DNA of 64,000 nt, taken from the NCBI RefSeq assembly GCF_038396845.1, contig NZ_CP151587.1, forward strand, positions 3,322,001-3,386,000, given 5' to 3'. The position numbers and the translations under genes are program-made. This document shows, piece after piece, positions 7,689-16,519 of this stretch. The number at the start of each line of letters is the position of its first letter. Positions within the stretch are counted from its first letter, which is position 1. The notes below the pieces were generated by a model. The model was not told the DNA's origin, made no database searches, and worked only from the letters and a program-made list of their open reading frames with translations. Source of the stretch: Gymnodinialimonas sp. 57CJ19 (GTDB lineage: Bacteria; Pseudomonadota; Alphaproteobacteria; Rhodobacterales; Rhodobacteraceae).

Positions 7689-8711
7689 CTACTGCACGTC
7701 GCGGAAACAGCGGAACCCGAGGTGATAGTTCCTGTGGCTCGCCTCGGACATCACCCGCGTGCCATGCCAAAACGGTGCCCGCCACCGCGCCCAATGTTCA
7801 TGGGCACGGATCGTATCCCAAATGAACCAAGAGCCTTTCATCTCGGTCACGCCCAAGGTCGTCGATCCGGCAGAGGCCATCTGATCTTCAGCCAAGGGTA
7901 GGTTCATATGCTCGGCGGCGTTGCCATCAATGTCATAGACGCCCAAGGGCGATTGACAGGCCGGGAAACTGCCCGCCGGATAGGTGTTTGACCCGCAGCC
8001 CTGAAAGCTGCCGCCGTTGCACGAGGCGTTCTTGAATGACCCCGTCGCACAAACGCCCGATTGCCACGCGCCGATGGAATAGGTGCCGCGTGTGTTGGCG
8101 TAGTGGTTGTTATGCCAATTGCGGATCGTGTTGACCGCCGCAGACATGCCCATGCCGCGCACTCTGTCGAAGGGATAATCGGGCGGCAGTAGTTGCCCGG
8201 CTGCGGCCCCTTCCCATTCATGGGCGTCGCCGATGCGGCCGCCTTCGGCCGCGCAAAGCTGCGCCGCCTCGTTGGCGCGGACCCAGACGACGGGATAAAC
8301 CATTGGAATGTTTGGGTATTCGAACATGTCCGCACAGGCTGTCGCGTCGCGCGGGGTCTCGGTTTCGGGATCATAGAGCGGCACCATGTAGGGCCCGCCG
8401 CAGATCCTCTCAAACTCTCGATTGCGGTAGCTGGCTTGTACCTGCTCCACCGTGCCGCCGATGCGTGCCGCCGCCTCTTCCGGGGTGAATGGATGGCGGG
8501 TTACCGCCGGATTGCCCTGCCCCATCCACCCATTGGGCGAGTTGGCAAAGATCGTGCGCACGCGGTTGATTTCGGCATTGGAGAGCCCCCGGATGTCCTG
8601 CAATTGCTGGAAAAGAAGCTCATTTCGTTCTGCCAATGACTGCGCGTTGGCCCCCGTCACCGCCAAAACGCTGACGGCGATTGCCGCTTTTACAATCCTG
8701 CTTAGTCCCAT
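7689..8711 (-). CDS. Exported protein with sulfatase-modifying-factor (FGE/SUMF1)-like fold
   Basis: 340 residues from ATG 8711, preceded by GGAGG at 9-nt spacing; a TTG at 8714 is an alternative start. It has a signal peptide (IVKAAIAVSVLAVTGANAQS). The core has FGE/EgtB-like landmarks: VVWVRANEAAQLCAAEGGRIGDAHEWEGAAAG, LGVYDIDGNAAEHM, and the terminal HLGFRCFRDV (HxGFRC). There is a Cys-rich loop (GVCATGSFKNASCNGG...GCGSN...PAC). In this superfamily the fold serves formylglycine generation, sulfoxide synthase or non-catalytic roles, and I cannot choose among them. The upstream gene ends 3 bp before this ATG, so the two are co-translated and probably act together. Confidence 0.7.
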   Translation of the reverse strand: MGLSRIVKAAIAVSVLAVTGANAQSLAERNELLFQQLQDIRGLSNAEINRVRTIFANSPNGWMGQGNPAVTRHPFTPEEAAARIGGTVEQVQASYRNREFERICGGPYMVPLYDPETETPRDATACADMFEYPNIPMVYPVVWVRANEAAQLCAAEGGRIGDAHEWEGAAAGQLLPPDYPFDRVRGMGMSAAVNTIRNWHNNHYANTRGTYSIGAWQSGVCATGSFKNASCNGGSFQGCGSNTYPAGSFPACQSPLGVYDIDGNAAEHMNLPLAEDQMASAGSTTLGVTEMKGSWFIWDTIRAHEHWARWRAPFWHGTRVMSEASHRNYHLGFRCFRDVQ

Positions 8712-8714
8712 CAA

Positions 8715-10451
8715 TCAATGCCTCCGCAATAGGTAGAAGAAATCCCTGTTGTCCGGTGCCGAGATGAAACGCGCGACGCGCCCGTTGTCGGGATCGGCCT
8801 CGGCCATACCCGACACAAGGTGCTGCACATCCATCTCATCCTCACCCTCTTCATCGTGGATATAGAGAGCCATGTAGGTGTGCTCTTGGCTGTTCATGTC
8901 CAAAAGCATGGCGTAATCGCATTGATAGGCTTGGAACGTCCGCGCCATGGCGGACGGCGTAGCTGTTGAAAAATAAGCGTAAATCAGGAACTGGCGACCT
9001 TCCACCGTGCGCACGCAAGCGCCACCGCGCAAAGTGCGCAGGGTGGCGTTTGCGTCGCCCGACCAGTTGCCCCCGCCCCATGACGTGACCCGTGGGCCCG
9101 GAACGCCATCTTCGATAATCGCGACGCCGTTCTGACGCGCGAAGGTCAGTTCCGGCAGTAGCGCGTCATCTTCTTCGGTCCAGGTGCGCATGTTCACGTC
9201 GCCATCTTGGGTCAGATACATGGTCGCAAGGTTCGGCCAAAGGCGCGACAAGAGCACGCCGTTTTGCATGAATCCGTAGTGATGCCCGTAATTGAAGGTC
9301 GCGTAATCGCCAAAGCGCCAGGCGCCGTGATCGCGTTTGAAACCGCCGGTAAACGTCGCCGCGACGCGGTCCACGAAGGCGGGGTTCAACATACCCGTTC
9401 GCACCAGCGGCGCGGGCGTGTTGAAACCATCGGGGCCGCGGCCCTGGTTATGGCGGTTCTGTGGGCGCGAGGACCATTCGAGGCCCGGATGATCGGTGCC
9501 GAGCTCATACCCAATGTCGAACCGGGCCATGTCAAACGCCACAAGATAGACATCGGCGCGCCGCTCGATCCCATCAAGGCCGTTGGCCCCGCCGCTCTGC
9601 ATCACTTCGCTGGCAATCATGCCCGGCTGCATGACCGAGGCGTAAATACCCGGACTTTCCTCGACCTCATACCAGGCGCCCGCCGTCATCGCGCCCGCGT
9701 CGGTGCCCGCCAATTCGAACCCCATATAGGGGCGCATGTTGGGCGTGTTGGAGAGAAGCGCGTTGCCGAGCAGTTCGACGCCGTTAATTTCCTCCAATTC
9801 CTCCTCGCCCTCGGACGAGACCATGAAGGCATCCTCGAAGAACGCGCCTTTGATCAGGTTGACGATGGATTCGCCGAAAATCACGTTCTCGCGCAAGAAT
9901 TCGGCCACGGCCTCGCGGGTGGTGCGGTTGCCAGTGACGGGATTGCGGACGAAAATGCTCCAGTCGCACACCGGGGCATAGGGCAGCGAGCTGGCCTGCG
10001 CTTCCTCCAATTCGCCGTCTTCCCAAGGTGCGCAGGCGAAGCTATCGCCCTCTCCTTCGATGAAAAGTGCGGGGCCGTAGTCGTCTTCGACCAGCGAGAT
10101 GTCCCAGGTCTCTGGGTCACCGTTTTCGAAATGCACAAAGCTCGAACGACCGCCCTCGGGCGTCATTTCCAGCACGAACCATGAGTTTACGTGGGGGTTG
10201 AGTGAGGTCAGCACATAGGTCGTGCCATTCTCATCGGTAACGGTCTGGCCATTGCGAAACGGCTGCATCGCGAAGATGGAGCCCGGTACGTTTGCACCCA
10301 ATTCCGCCATTTGCGCGTCAATTACGCTTTGGTCGGGCAAGGCGATGCCCTGTGCGGCCGCCGGGGGGGCAAAGGAGACGGCGAGGGTCGCCGCGATGGG
10401 AAGGGAAAATGCCGAAAAGAAAGAAAAAGAGGGCAGCAAGTGGAGCTCCAT
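8715..10451 (-). CDS. Exported protein with a C-terminal phosphodiester-glycosidase (DUF2233)-like region
   Basis: 578 residues from ATG 10451, chosen because it opens directly with a signal peptide (FSLPIAATLAVSFAPPAAAQG); 29 upstream in-frame residues are excluded. The N-terminal ~300 residues are acidic and unrecognised. From about residue 380 the sequence follows the layout of phosphodiester glycosidase / NAGPA-like domains: FTGGF, NYGHHYGFMQNGVLL, LATMYLTQDGDVNMRTW, ARQNGVAIIEDG, and finally CDYAMLLDMN, the usual conserved end motif. In that family the domain cleaves sugar-phosphodiester linkages; that is inference here. It forms a coupled pair with the following FGE-like gene. Confidence 0.6.
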   Translation of the reverse strand: MELHLLPSFSFFSAFSLPIAATLAVSFAPPAAAQGIALPDQSVIDAQMAELGANVPGSIFAMQPFRNGQTVTDENGTTYVLTSLNPHVNSWFVLEMTPEGGRSSFVHFENGDPETWDISLVEDDYGPALFIEGEGDSFACAPWEDGELEEAQASSLPYAPVCDWSIFVRNPVTGNRTTREAVAEFLRENVIFGESIVNLIKGAFFEDAFMVSSEGEEELEEINGVELLGNALLSNTPNMRPYMGFELAGTDAGAMTAGAWYEVEESPGIYASVMQPGMIASEVMQSGGANGLDGIERRADVYLVAFDMARFDIGYELGTDHPGLEWSSRPQNRHNQGRGPDGFNTPAPLVRTGMLNPAFVDRVAATFTGGFKRDHGAWRFGDYATFNYGHHYGFMQNGVLLSRLWPNLATMYLTQDGDVNMRTWTEEDDALLPELTFARQNGVAIIEDGVPGPRVTSWGGGNWSGDANATLRTLRGGACVRTVEGRQFLIYAYFSTATPSAMARTFQAYQCDYAMLLDMNSQEHTYMALYIHDEEGEDEMDVQHLVSGMAEADPDNGRVARFISAPDNRDFFYLLRRH

Positions 10452-10776
10452 CAAAATTAAAATTGGCCGCGTGAAAGACGACACGCGGGAATTCTTAGTA
10501 ACTATGAAAGGTTTGCAGCAAAGCGCCGATTCACGCAACGAAATGTCCGCGTGAATTGCGACTGGTCGCCCTTACAGACGATGAGTGGCGCCCCTATCTG
10601 CCCCAGTAACGGGTTGCAGTTGGAGCAGGAATGAGCCGCCGCCTGGGTGCGAAAGCCGAGAGGTCTGGCGCCGATCAGTGCGCGTCAATGAAGTTACTTA
10701 TTAGAAATGATTGTGAATCCAACGCTTTGCGGCCAACCTACCTGCGGATGGGGTCATTTGGGAAAGAGGGAACACC
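10452..10776. other. 325-bp intergenic region between divergent genes
   Basis: The region must hold the promoters of the leftward exported-protein pair and of the rightward small gene at 10777. It is locally AT-richer around 10685-10715. I find no strong inverted repeat, no recognisable RNA gene and no convincing coding frame. A GAGGG ribosome-binding site ends it. Confidence 0.5.
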
Positions 10777-11277
10777 ATGGCTGGGAAGTCCACAGACATG
10801 TCTGAAGTAGCAATTGCAGGCCATAAGAGTACAAATCCGTCAGTCGAAACATGGCGCAAAGCCCAACGGCCTGAGGCCGCGGATGGGGGAATCACGTCCG
10901 AGAAATCGTTCGACAATGAGCTGCGAAGCGCTTTGAGAAGCCGGAATATCGCTGGTGCCCGAAATCTGGTCGCCAATGCCGAGGCGGTGCTTGCGGCCCA
11001 TAATTCCTCACCGCCAAAGGCGGCGCTGGTCCCGTCGCCTGCTCAACTCGCGGCAGCAAAAGCACGGATCGCTATGGCCGTCGGGGATGGTGCCGCCGCC
11101 CGCGCGATCCTTTTGCTGGCGATTGAACGCAGCCCCAAAGATGACGCACTGCGCGCGTTGTTGGCGGAAGTGATGTTGGCCGATGGCCGCGCAACCGATG
11201 TGCGCCCCGTCCTCAACCACTTGAACGGGGGGACGAGTGGCGTTGATGGGGCGCCAAAGGATACGCCTGATACGTGA
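10777..11277 (+). CDS. Small TPR-like protein of unknown function
   Basis: 166 residues from ATG 10777, with AAGAGGG at good spacing. The N-terminal ~50 residues are polar and probably disordered. From about residue 50 helical repeats are visible (LRSALRSRNIAGARNLVANAEAVLAAH; KARIAMAVGDGAAARAILLLAIERSPKDDALRALLAEVMLADGRA), consistent with one or two tetratricopeptide-like hairpins, suggesting a protein-binding role. It stands just outside the chemotaxis cluster and points toward it; whether it belongs to that system is open. No signal peptide. Confidence 0.6.
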   Translation: MAGKSTDMSEVAIAGHKSTNPSVETWRKAQRPEAADGGITSEKSFDNELRSALRSRNIAGARNLVANAEAVLAAHNSSPPKAALVPSPAQLAAAKARIAMAVGDGAAARAILLLAIERSPKDDALRALLAEVMLADGRATDVRPVLNHLNGGTSGVDGAPKDTPDT

Positions 11278-11325
11278 CGTTTGTGGCAAATACACGGATG
11301 TCGTTCGGCATCGCGCGGCCGTGTT

Positions 11326-11715
11326 TCAGAACTCCTCAAAGAGTGAACAAGCGATTTGCGGCGTCTTGGCGCACTGAGTTTGCGCCGTCTCACCGGTGTT
11401 GAGACAGGCTTCACGTACGCTTTCCAAGGTGACGCCCGAACCGAGGGGTTGGGAACGCAGGTGCATATCCCCGGTGGCTGAGACCTCTGCAGCGGCGGCG
11501 CCCGTGATCTGACGTAGGGCATCCAGTGCCTGCACGATGCCATCTATGTCCTGAAGCTCCGTCATTAGCGAGGCCGCAACGTTGCTATCGGACGCGGCAA
11601 GATCGCCAAGCGCATGATCGAGCCGTAGCGCAACTTGCGCCAAGCGCCCCGCCTCGCGGGAAAGATTGGCGAACAGCTTTCCTACCGCAATGGTCGATAC
11701 CCCGCCCCGCGCCAC
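11326..11715 (-). CDS. Small hypothetical protein at the end of the chemotaxis operon
   Basis: 129 residues if translation starts at GTG 11715, which overlaps the TAG stop of the preceding cheY by one base (TAGTG); this looks like termination-reinitiation. A longer frame from ATG 11745 would overlap cheY by 31 bp and is less likely. The sequence is mostly alpha-helical (LFANLSREAGRLAQVALRLDHALGDLAA; MTELQDIDGIVQALDALRQITGAA), ends with several Cys residues and the tail FEEF. The helical pattern would suit a chemotaxis accessory such as a phosphatase or four-helix-bundle partner, but the CheZ/CheX catalytic motif is not evident. I do not recognise a family. Confidence 0.55.
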   Translation of the reverse strand: MARGGVSTIAVGKLFANLSREAGRLAQVALRLDHALGDLAASDSNVAASLMTELQDIDGIVQALDALRQITGAAAAEVSATGDMHLRSQPLGSGVTLESVREACLNTGETAQTQCAKTPQIACSLFEEF

Positions 11716-12101
11716 TATAGCGGCCCCACAACGCGTTCGATGCAAGCTTTCAGCGCCGTTGGCGAGAATGGCTTCTTCAGAAAATTGTTCATCCCCAACT
11801 GCTTACCCTTGTCGATGACGGTGCTGTCCGTGGTGCCCGTGATCAGGATGAACCCTGTCTTTGCCGTCTGCTGATTGCTTCGCAAGGCGTGCAACAGATG
11901 CAGCCCGTCCATTCCCGGCATGTTATAGTCAGAAATAACCATATGCACCGGCGCGGCAGACAGCTTTTGCAGCGCCTCCTGCCCGTCCGCGCAGTGGTCA
12001 ATGGCGCCGATCCCCATCCATTCCAATGCCTGAATGATCAATCCTCGACTGGTCGACATATCGTCCACCACAAGAACCCTCAGCATGTCTTTCGTGCTCA
12101 T
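11715..12101 (-). CDS. cheY: CheY-like single-domain response regulator
   Basis: 128 residues. A complete receiver: acidic pair VVDDMS near residue 12, phosphoacceptor Asp in VISDYNMPGMDG, switch Thr in LITGTT, and Lys in FLKKPFSP. It lacks an output domain, so after phosphorylation by CheA it should act on the flagellar motor or as a phosphate sink. It is the distal of two CheY proteins in this operon, 11 bp after cheR. Two CheYs with one CheA is common in alphaproteobacteria, where usually only one binds the motor; which one does so here cannot be told. Confidence 0.9.
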   Translation of the reverse strand: MSTKDMLRVLVVDDMSTSRGLIIQALEWMGIGAIDHCADGQEALQKLSAAPVHMVISDYNMPGMDGLHLLHALRSNQQTAKTGFILITGTTDSTVIDKGKQLGMNNFLKKPFSPTALKACIERVVGPL

Positions 12102-12112
12102 TTCATGCCCCC

Positions 12113-12973
12113 CTAGGCGCTCAGTTCATAATAGGTCACGCCCGCTGGCTTGAACCGCTTTACGGCGGGGCCGGTGACCCGTTCAGAATGTCCGATAATC
12201 AGGTGGCCCCCGTCCTGCATCACGTTCGCAAACCGAGGCCAAAGGCGTTGCTGCGTCTCTTGAGAAAAGTAGATCACGACGTTGCGACACAGGACGACGT
12301 CAAACTTCCCTTGCATCGGCCAGGGGTGCTGCAAGTTAAGGCACCCAAATTGCACCATGGACCGCACAACTTTGCACACCTCATGATTGTCGCCCGTGAC
12401 CCTTTCGGTGAAGTCTTCAAGGACCGGATGGGCCAGCTTTTCTTCTTCGCTGATCCGAAACCGTCCTCTGCGCCCGACGTCGATGACATTCCGGTCGATA
12501 TCCGTGGCAAGAATGCGCACATCCCATGAAGCTGCTTCGGGAAAGGCGTCGAGAATTGTCATGGCGAGGGAAAATGCCTCTTCGCCGCTGGAACATCCCG
12601 CCGACCAGATGCGCACTTTTGCGCCAGCCCGCGCCTTCTCCATGAGATCGGGCAGAATTGCTGAGCGCAAAGCATCGAAATGGTGCGGCTCACGGAAAAA
12701 TCGCGTCACATTTGTGGTGAGCAAAAGGATCATCTCTTGCAGTTCTGCGGCGCCCTTTGGACCCGAAAGCAAGTCGCAATAGGCGTTCAGATCGCGCACC
12801 CCCAAGTCCCGCAGGCGTCGCGATAGCCGAGAGATCGCAAGGCCCCGCTTACCTTTCGTCAGCTCGATACCCGTTTCGGCTTGCAGGATACTTGCGATAG
12901 TCCCAAACGCTGCATCCTCCGAGGAATGCGGCGATGGGTTGGGATCTGCCGGGGCCGAAACGTCCGAGCTCAT
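12113..12973 (-). CDS. cheR: CheR chemotaxis protein methyltransferase
   Basis: 286 residues, normal for the family. It has the N-terminal helical CheR_N region (SRLSRRLRDLGV..LNAYCDLL), the SAM-binding motif RIWSAGCSSGEEAFSLAM, ILATDIDRNVI and FDVVLCRNVVIYF. It would methylate Glu residues of chemoreceptors with S-adenosylmethionine, opposing CheB during adaptation. Its ATG overlaps the cheW stop by 4 bp. About 25 extra residues at the N-terminus (PADPNPSPHSSED) are probably disordered. No receptor (MCP) gene is present in the window, so its substrates are elsewhere. Confidence 0.93.
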   Translation of the reverse strand: MSSDVSAPADPNPSPHSSEDAAFGTIASILQAETGIELTKGKRGLAISRLSRRLRDLGVRDLNAYCDLLSGPKGAAELQEMILLLTTNVTRFFREPHHFDALRSAILPDLMEKARAGAKVRIWSAGCSSGEEAFSLAMTILDAFPEAASWDVRILATDIDRNVIDVGRRGRFRISEEEKLAHPVLEDFTERVTGDNHEVCKVVRSMVQFGCLNLQHPWPMQGKFDVVLCRNVVIYFSQETQQRLWPRFANVMQDGGHLIIGHSERVTGPAVKRFKPAGVTYYELSA

Positions 12974-13437
12974 GCCGCTTCTCTACCGGCAGTCGGCACG
13001 ACGCGGCCCAAATCCAGGCGGCGGATCATGCGATCTTCCACCAAGACAACACCCGAAATGAATGCCTTCACTTGATCCGAGACCATTTCCGGCACCGCGT
13101 GCATGGCGTCATCTGATACCGCCAAAATATCCGAGACGACATCGGCCAGAAGGCCGATGGTTTGCCCCTCGACCACCGTGATGATGATCACGTGGCGCGC
13201 GCTCGGCTCGGACGGGCCGAAGCCCAAGCGGTCCGACAAATCCACCACCGGAACGACAGAGCCGCGCAGGTTGATGACCCCCTTCACATAGCTTTGGGCG
13301 TGAGGCAATGTTGTCGTTTCTGTCCACCCCCGGATTTCGCGTACTGACATGATGTCAAAGCAAAAATCCTGCTCTGCCACGCAGAACGCGACAACTTCCT
13401 GGGTGCTCTTCTCTACTTCCAGTTCAGTTTGCGACAT
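12970..13437 (-). CDS. cheW: CheW coupling protein
   Basis: 155 residues from ATG 13437, chosen for the GGGAGAG ribosome-binding site before it; an ATG 15 bp upstream is possible. CheW-fold landmarks: VAFCVAEQDFCFDIMSVREI, GVINLRGSVVPVVDL, and IGLLADVVSDIL. It bridges CheA and the chemoreceptors at the membrane. Its start lies 14 bp inside the end of cheA, and its stop overlaps the cheR start, so cheA, cheW and cheR are translated as a coupled series. Confidence 0.93.
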   Translation of the reverse strand: MSQTELEVEKSTQEVVAFCVAEQDFCFDIMSVREIRGWTETTTLPHAQSYVKGVINLRGSVVPVVDLSDRLGFGPSEPSARHVIIITVVEGQTIGLLADVVSDILAVSDDAMHAVPEMVSDQVKAFISGVVLVEDRMIRRLDLGRVVPTAGREAA

Positions 13438-15544
13438 GCAACTCTCCCTCATCGGCGGTATGCGTTATGGGATCAGCATTGGCAGGTACGGGCGCGACGC
13501 CCGCGGCTATGCCTTCGGGATCGACAATCAAGGCAATACGCCCATCCCCCAAAATCGTCGCCGCCGCGATACCGCTGATTTGCGCATAATTGGTCTCTAG
13601 GCTTTTGATCACGACTTGGCGTTGATCGTGGAGGGCATCGACGATCAGGGCGCAGCGCCGCTCCGCTTCGGTTTCGACAACCAGCAACACATGGTCTTCC
13701 AGGTCCGAAGGCTCCTTCCTGAAACCGAACATGGCCCCGAGATCCGCAACTGGCACTAACGTATTGCGGATCGACAACACCCGACTGCCGGACCCGATCG
13801 TGTGGATGTGCGCGCTGTCGGGATGCAAGGTTTCCTGAATCGCCGTAATCGGGATCACCATGGTCTGACCGGCCACCACAACAATCATGCCTTCAAGCAC
13901 CGCAAGGGTCAGCGGCAAACTGATGGAGAAGACAGTCCCTTGGCCCATTTCGGAGGAGATCGCCAGGCGCCCTCCTAGTGAGGATATTTCGTTGCGCACG
14001 ACATCCAGACCGACGCCCCGGCCGGACAGTTCGGACACTTCATCTTTGAGCGAGAAGCCCGGCATAAACAGCAATGCGTCAATCTCGGACGGGGTCAAAG
14101 GGGTATCGGGCGTAACCAGCCCGCGCTCTATGGCGATTTCCCGCACCTTTTCGCGATTGATGCCGCCCCCGTCGTCCGAAATCTCGATCACCACGCGGCC
14201 GGATCTGTGGGCCGCCGACAATGTCACCGTGCCCTCGGCCGGTTTGCCCGCCGCCAACCGATCTTCGGTGGTTTCCAAGCCGTGATCCACCGCATTGCGC
14301 ACCATGTGGTTCAACGGGTCCACGAGGCGTTCCAATACGGTCTTGTCTACTTCCGCCGCTTCGCCCTTCATCACGAGCTTTACGCGCTTACCGGTCATCG
14401 TACCGGCATCGCGGATGGTGCGGGCCATGCGCTGAAACAGAGGTTTCACGGGCTGCGCGCGGATCGCCATCACACCTTCTTGAATCTCACCTGCGAGCTG
14501 TTTGAGGCCTTCAATTTCCTGCAACACATCGTGGCCCGTTGGCAGGTCTATCGTGCCGACCGCCTGGGTCAGCATTGCCTCTTTTATGACCAACTCCCCG
14601 ACCAGGTTGATCAGCTTGTCTACCCGCTCAAAGTCCACCCGAATTGTCTGGAGAGAGGCCGTGGGCGCGGCGGGTTGCGGGGCGCTTTCCACCTTGGGTT
14701 TTGGCGCTTCCACGACCGGGTTGGACGGAGAAGGCAGTGAGGGCGGCGGCGCGAGGTCCGGCAAGGGCGGCTGTGCCATGATCGGAAGCGCCGAAACGGT
14801 GAGATGCGCGCAATCCGTCACGAAGTCAAAAACGTCGCGGATGACGTCCTCCGAGGCATCGGTCTCCAAATTAATGTCCCATGTGATGAAGGACATGGAA
14901 GGGTCGAGTTGCGCCAGAGGCGGCACGTCTGCCACATGGGCCTTGACGGAACAGGTCCCGAACCTGGCGAGAGCGCGGATCAACAGGGCAGGCTCGTTGC
15001 CGCTGCTAAAAAGCTCGGGCTCGGCGCTGAATTTTAACTGATAACCGGACACTTCAGCGGGCGCATCAGGGACCATTCCAAAGTCACCCAGGTCTAGCGA
15101 AAGAGGTTCAAACGCGTCTGCCGCCGCATCGGTTTGCGCTTCGGCGGCGACAGGGGGGCCGATCACCGCATCCAACTGATCCCCAAGGGATATTGCCGGG
15201 GCCGGGTCCAGGTCCTTTCCCTCTCTGGCAGTGGCCACGAGGTCGGACAGGTGGTCGCCGCAGCGTTGGCATAGCAATAGCAAGTCCGGGGATGCCGTGA
15301 CCGCACCGGACCGCACGCGGTCGAGGGCGGTTTCGAAATGATGCGCGAAGGCAACCAGCGCCGTCAGCCCAAATGCCCCCGCGCCGCCCTTGATGGAATG
15401 AACGGCACGGAACACCACGTGAATAGTTTCTTTATCGCCCAAGCCGTCGATCATGAGGCCAAAGCCGTCATGCATCGCTTCCAGGAGTTCCTCACATTCC
15501 TCGAAGAATGAGGAACGGAAGTCGTCTGTTCCGGCGGCGCTCAT
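13424..15544 (-). CDS. cheA: CheA chemotaxis sensor histidine kinase
   Basis: 706 residues from ATG 15544, which overlaps the preceding cheY stop as ATGA. The N-terminal HPt domain carries the phosphorylated His49 (FRAVHSIKGGAGAFG). A response-regulator-binding segment follows (~190-270), then a Pro-rich linker, the dimerisation helices (VDKLINLVGELVIKEAML), the HATPase domain with N-box HMVRNAVDHGLE, DDGGGI and FSLKDEVSELSGRGVGLDVV, and a C-terminal CheW-like domain. It autophosphorylates in receptor arrays and passes phosphate to the CheY proteins. Standard length and complete motifs. Confidence 0.95.
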   Translation of the reverse strand: MSAAGTDDFRSSFFEECEELLEAMHDGFGLMIDGLGDKETIHVVFRAVHSIKGGAGAFGLTALVAFAHHFETALDRVRSGAVTASPDLLLLCQRCGDHLSDLVATAREGKDLDPAPAISLGDQLDAVIGPPVAAEAQTDAAADAFEPLSLDLGDFGMVPDAPAEVSGYQLKFSAEPELFSSGNEPALLIRALARFGTCSVKAHVADVPPLAQLDPSMSFITWDINLETDASEDVIRDVFDFVTDCAHLTVSALPIMAQPPLPDLAPPPSLPSPSNPVVEAPKPKVESAPQPAAPTASLQTIRVDFERVDKLINLVGELVIKEAMLTQAVGTIDLPTGHDVLQEIEGLKQLAGEIQEGVMAIRAQPVKPLFQRMARTIRDAGTMTGKRVKLVMKGEAAEVDKTVLERLVDPLNHMVRNAVDHGLETTEDRLAAGKPAEGTVTLSAAHRSGRVVIEISDDGGGINREKVREIAIERGLVTPDTPLTPSEIDALLFMPGFSLKDEVSELSGRGVGLDVVRNEISSLGGRLAISSEMGQGTVFSISLPLTLAVLEGMIVVVAGQTMVIPITAIQETLHPDSAHIHTIGSGSRVLSIRNTLVPVADLGAMFGFRKEPSDLEDHVLLVVETEAERRCALIVDALHDQRQVVIKSLETNYAQISGIAAATILGDGRIALIVDPEGIAAGVAPVPANADPITHTADEGELHVAN

Positions 15545-15921
15545 CCCTGCCCCTTCGTATCCGCGACACGCTCGATCGCCCAAATCAGTTTCTCGTCGTC
15601 GAAAGGCTTAACGATCCAGCCCGTGGCCCCGGCGGATCGCGCTCGAGCACGCAGCTCTGGAGCGGATTCCGTCGTCAACACAAGGATCGGTACAACGCGA
15701 TCACGGGTCAGCTTGCGCGCCGCTTCAATAAACCCAAACCCGTCGAGGTTGGGCATGTTGATATCGGTAATCACAACGTCGGGATCGCTGTTGGTGAACC
15801 GCTCCAGCCCATCATTGCCATCCTCTGCCAGTTCCACCGAATAGCCGACCCTGCCGAGCGCCGAGCTCAACAAACTGCGCATGGTCTTTGAATCATCAAT
15901 CGCGAGAACAGACAGGCTCAT
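15541..15921 (-). CDS. cheY: CheY chemotaxis response regulator
   Basis: 126 residues. Complete receiver: LAIDDSKTMR, phosphoacceptor in VVITDINMPNLDGFG, LVLTTES with the switch Thr, and the conserved Lys in WIVKPFDDEKL. This is the proximal CheY, encoded directly upstream of cheA and overlapping it by 4 bp, the usual place for the main CheY partner of CheA in Rhodobacterales. Its own ATG overlaps the upstream STAS gene stop by 4 bp. Confidence 0.93.
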   Translation of the reverse strand: MSLSVLAIDDSKTMRSLLSSALGRVGYSVELAEDGNDGLERFTNSDPDVVITDINMPNLDGFGFIEAARKLTRDRVVPILVLTTESAPELRARARSAGATGWIVKPFDDEKLIWAIERVADTKGQG

Positions 15922-16223
15922 TCAATGGCCTCCGTCGTCAGGATGTCCTCTGGCGCTGCCCCGATTGCGGCTGGATCCACGCCAAGTTCTGCCAACGCGG
16001 TTGCCAAGATCGGGCTGACCGGGGCAACGCTGAAATCGTGGCAATCCTCCTGCCATTGCCTTTTCGCCGCGACCAGTATCTGAACAAGAAGCGTTCCGGC
16101 GTAGGCGACGTGATGACTATCCACGCGAAGGGCGGCGCCGCGATGTTCCAGCAACTCTCGGGCGATCGGAGAGGCTGCAAGACTATCGAGATGTCCTTCC
16201 AGGTTGTACGTATCGACCATCAT
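15918..16223 (-). CDS. STAS-domain protein, first gene of the chemotaxis operon
   Basis: 101 residues from an ATG-ATG start (16223 or 16220). It fits a single STAS domain: a short beta strand (YNLEGHLDSLAASPIARELL), then ALRVDSHHVAYAGTLLVQILVAAKRQW, matching the strand-helix around the anti-sigma antagonist phosphorylation site. The usual Ser/Thr in the D-S/T-S motif is present as DSHHV. In alphaproteobacterial che operons a STAS gene is often the first member, of undetermined role. It overlaps cheY by 4 bp. Confidence 0.75.
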   Translation of the reverse strand: MMVDTYNLEGHLDSLAASPIARELLEHRGAALRVDSHHVAYAGTLLVQILVAAKRQWQEDCHDFSVAPVSPILATALAELGVDPAAIGAAPEDILTTEAIE

Positions 16224-16360
16224 CTCGCTCCTTTTAAGGCGCCCATATACGCAACGCCCTGCCCCGACCGGCTATGCTTCCGGCGGCGCGTCATTTCTGT
16301 TCACGGACATACGCAGGGCCGCTGCAAGGAAGGGGTAACGGATGCAATATGAAGGTTGCG

Positions 16361-16375
16361 TTAACAGCCCGGTAA
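16361..16375. promoter_or_regulatory. Possible CtrA-like site in the cheBD / che operon divergent promoter region
   Basis: TTAAC-N5-GGTAA lies in the 296-bp gap between the leftward STAS-che operon and rightward cheBD. CtrA controls motility genes in several Rhodobacterales, and its sites carry paired TTAA half sites. The second half site here is imperfect and a similar TTAAC...GTTA pair occurs at 16426-16442, so this is only a suggestion. Confidence 0.25.
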
Positions 16376-16519
16376 AAATCCAATCCTGATCTGATGCTAG
16401 AATTTCGATGTCTCGACAGAGTTTCTTAACTATTTGCCGTTAGCCCTGAGCAAAGGCGTATTGCTTGCGTCCCCGGTGCCAAAAATGACCGGAAAAAGGG
16501 ATAATAAAAGGGTAGTATA

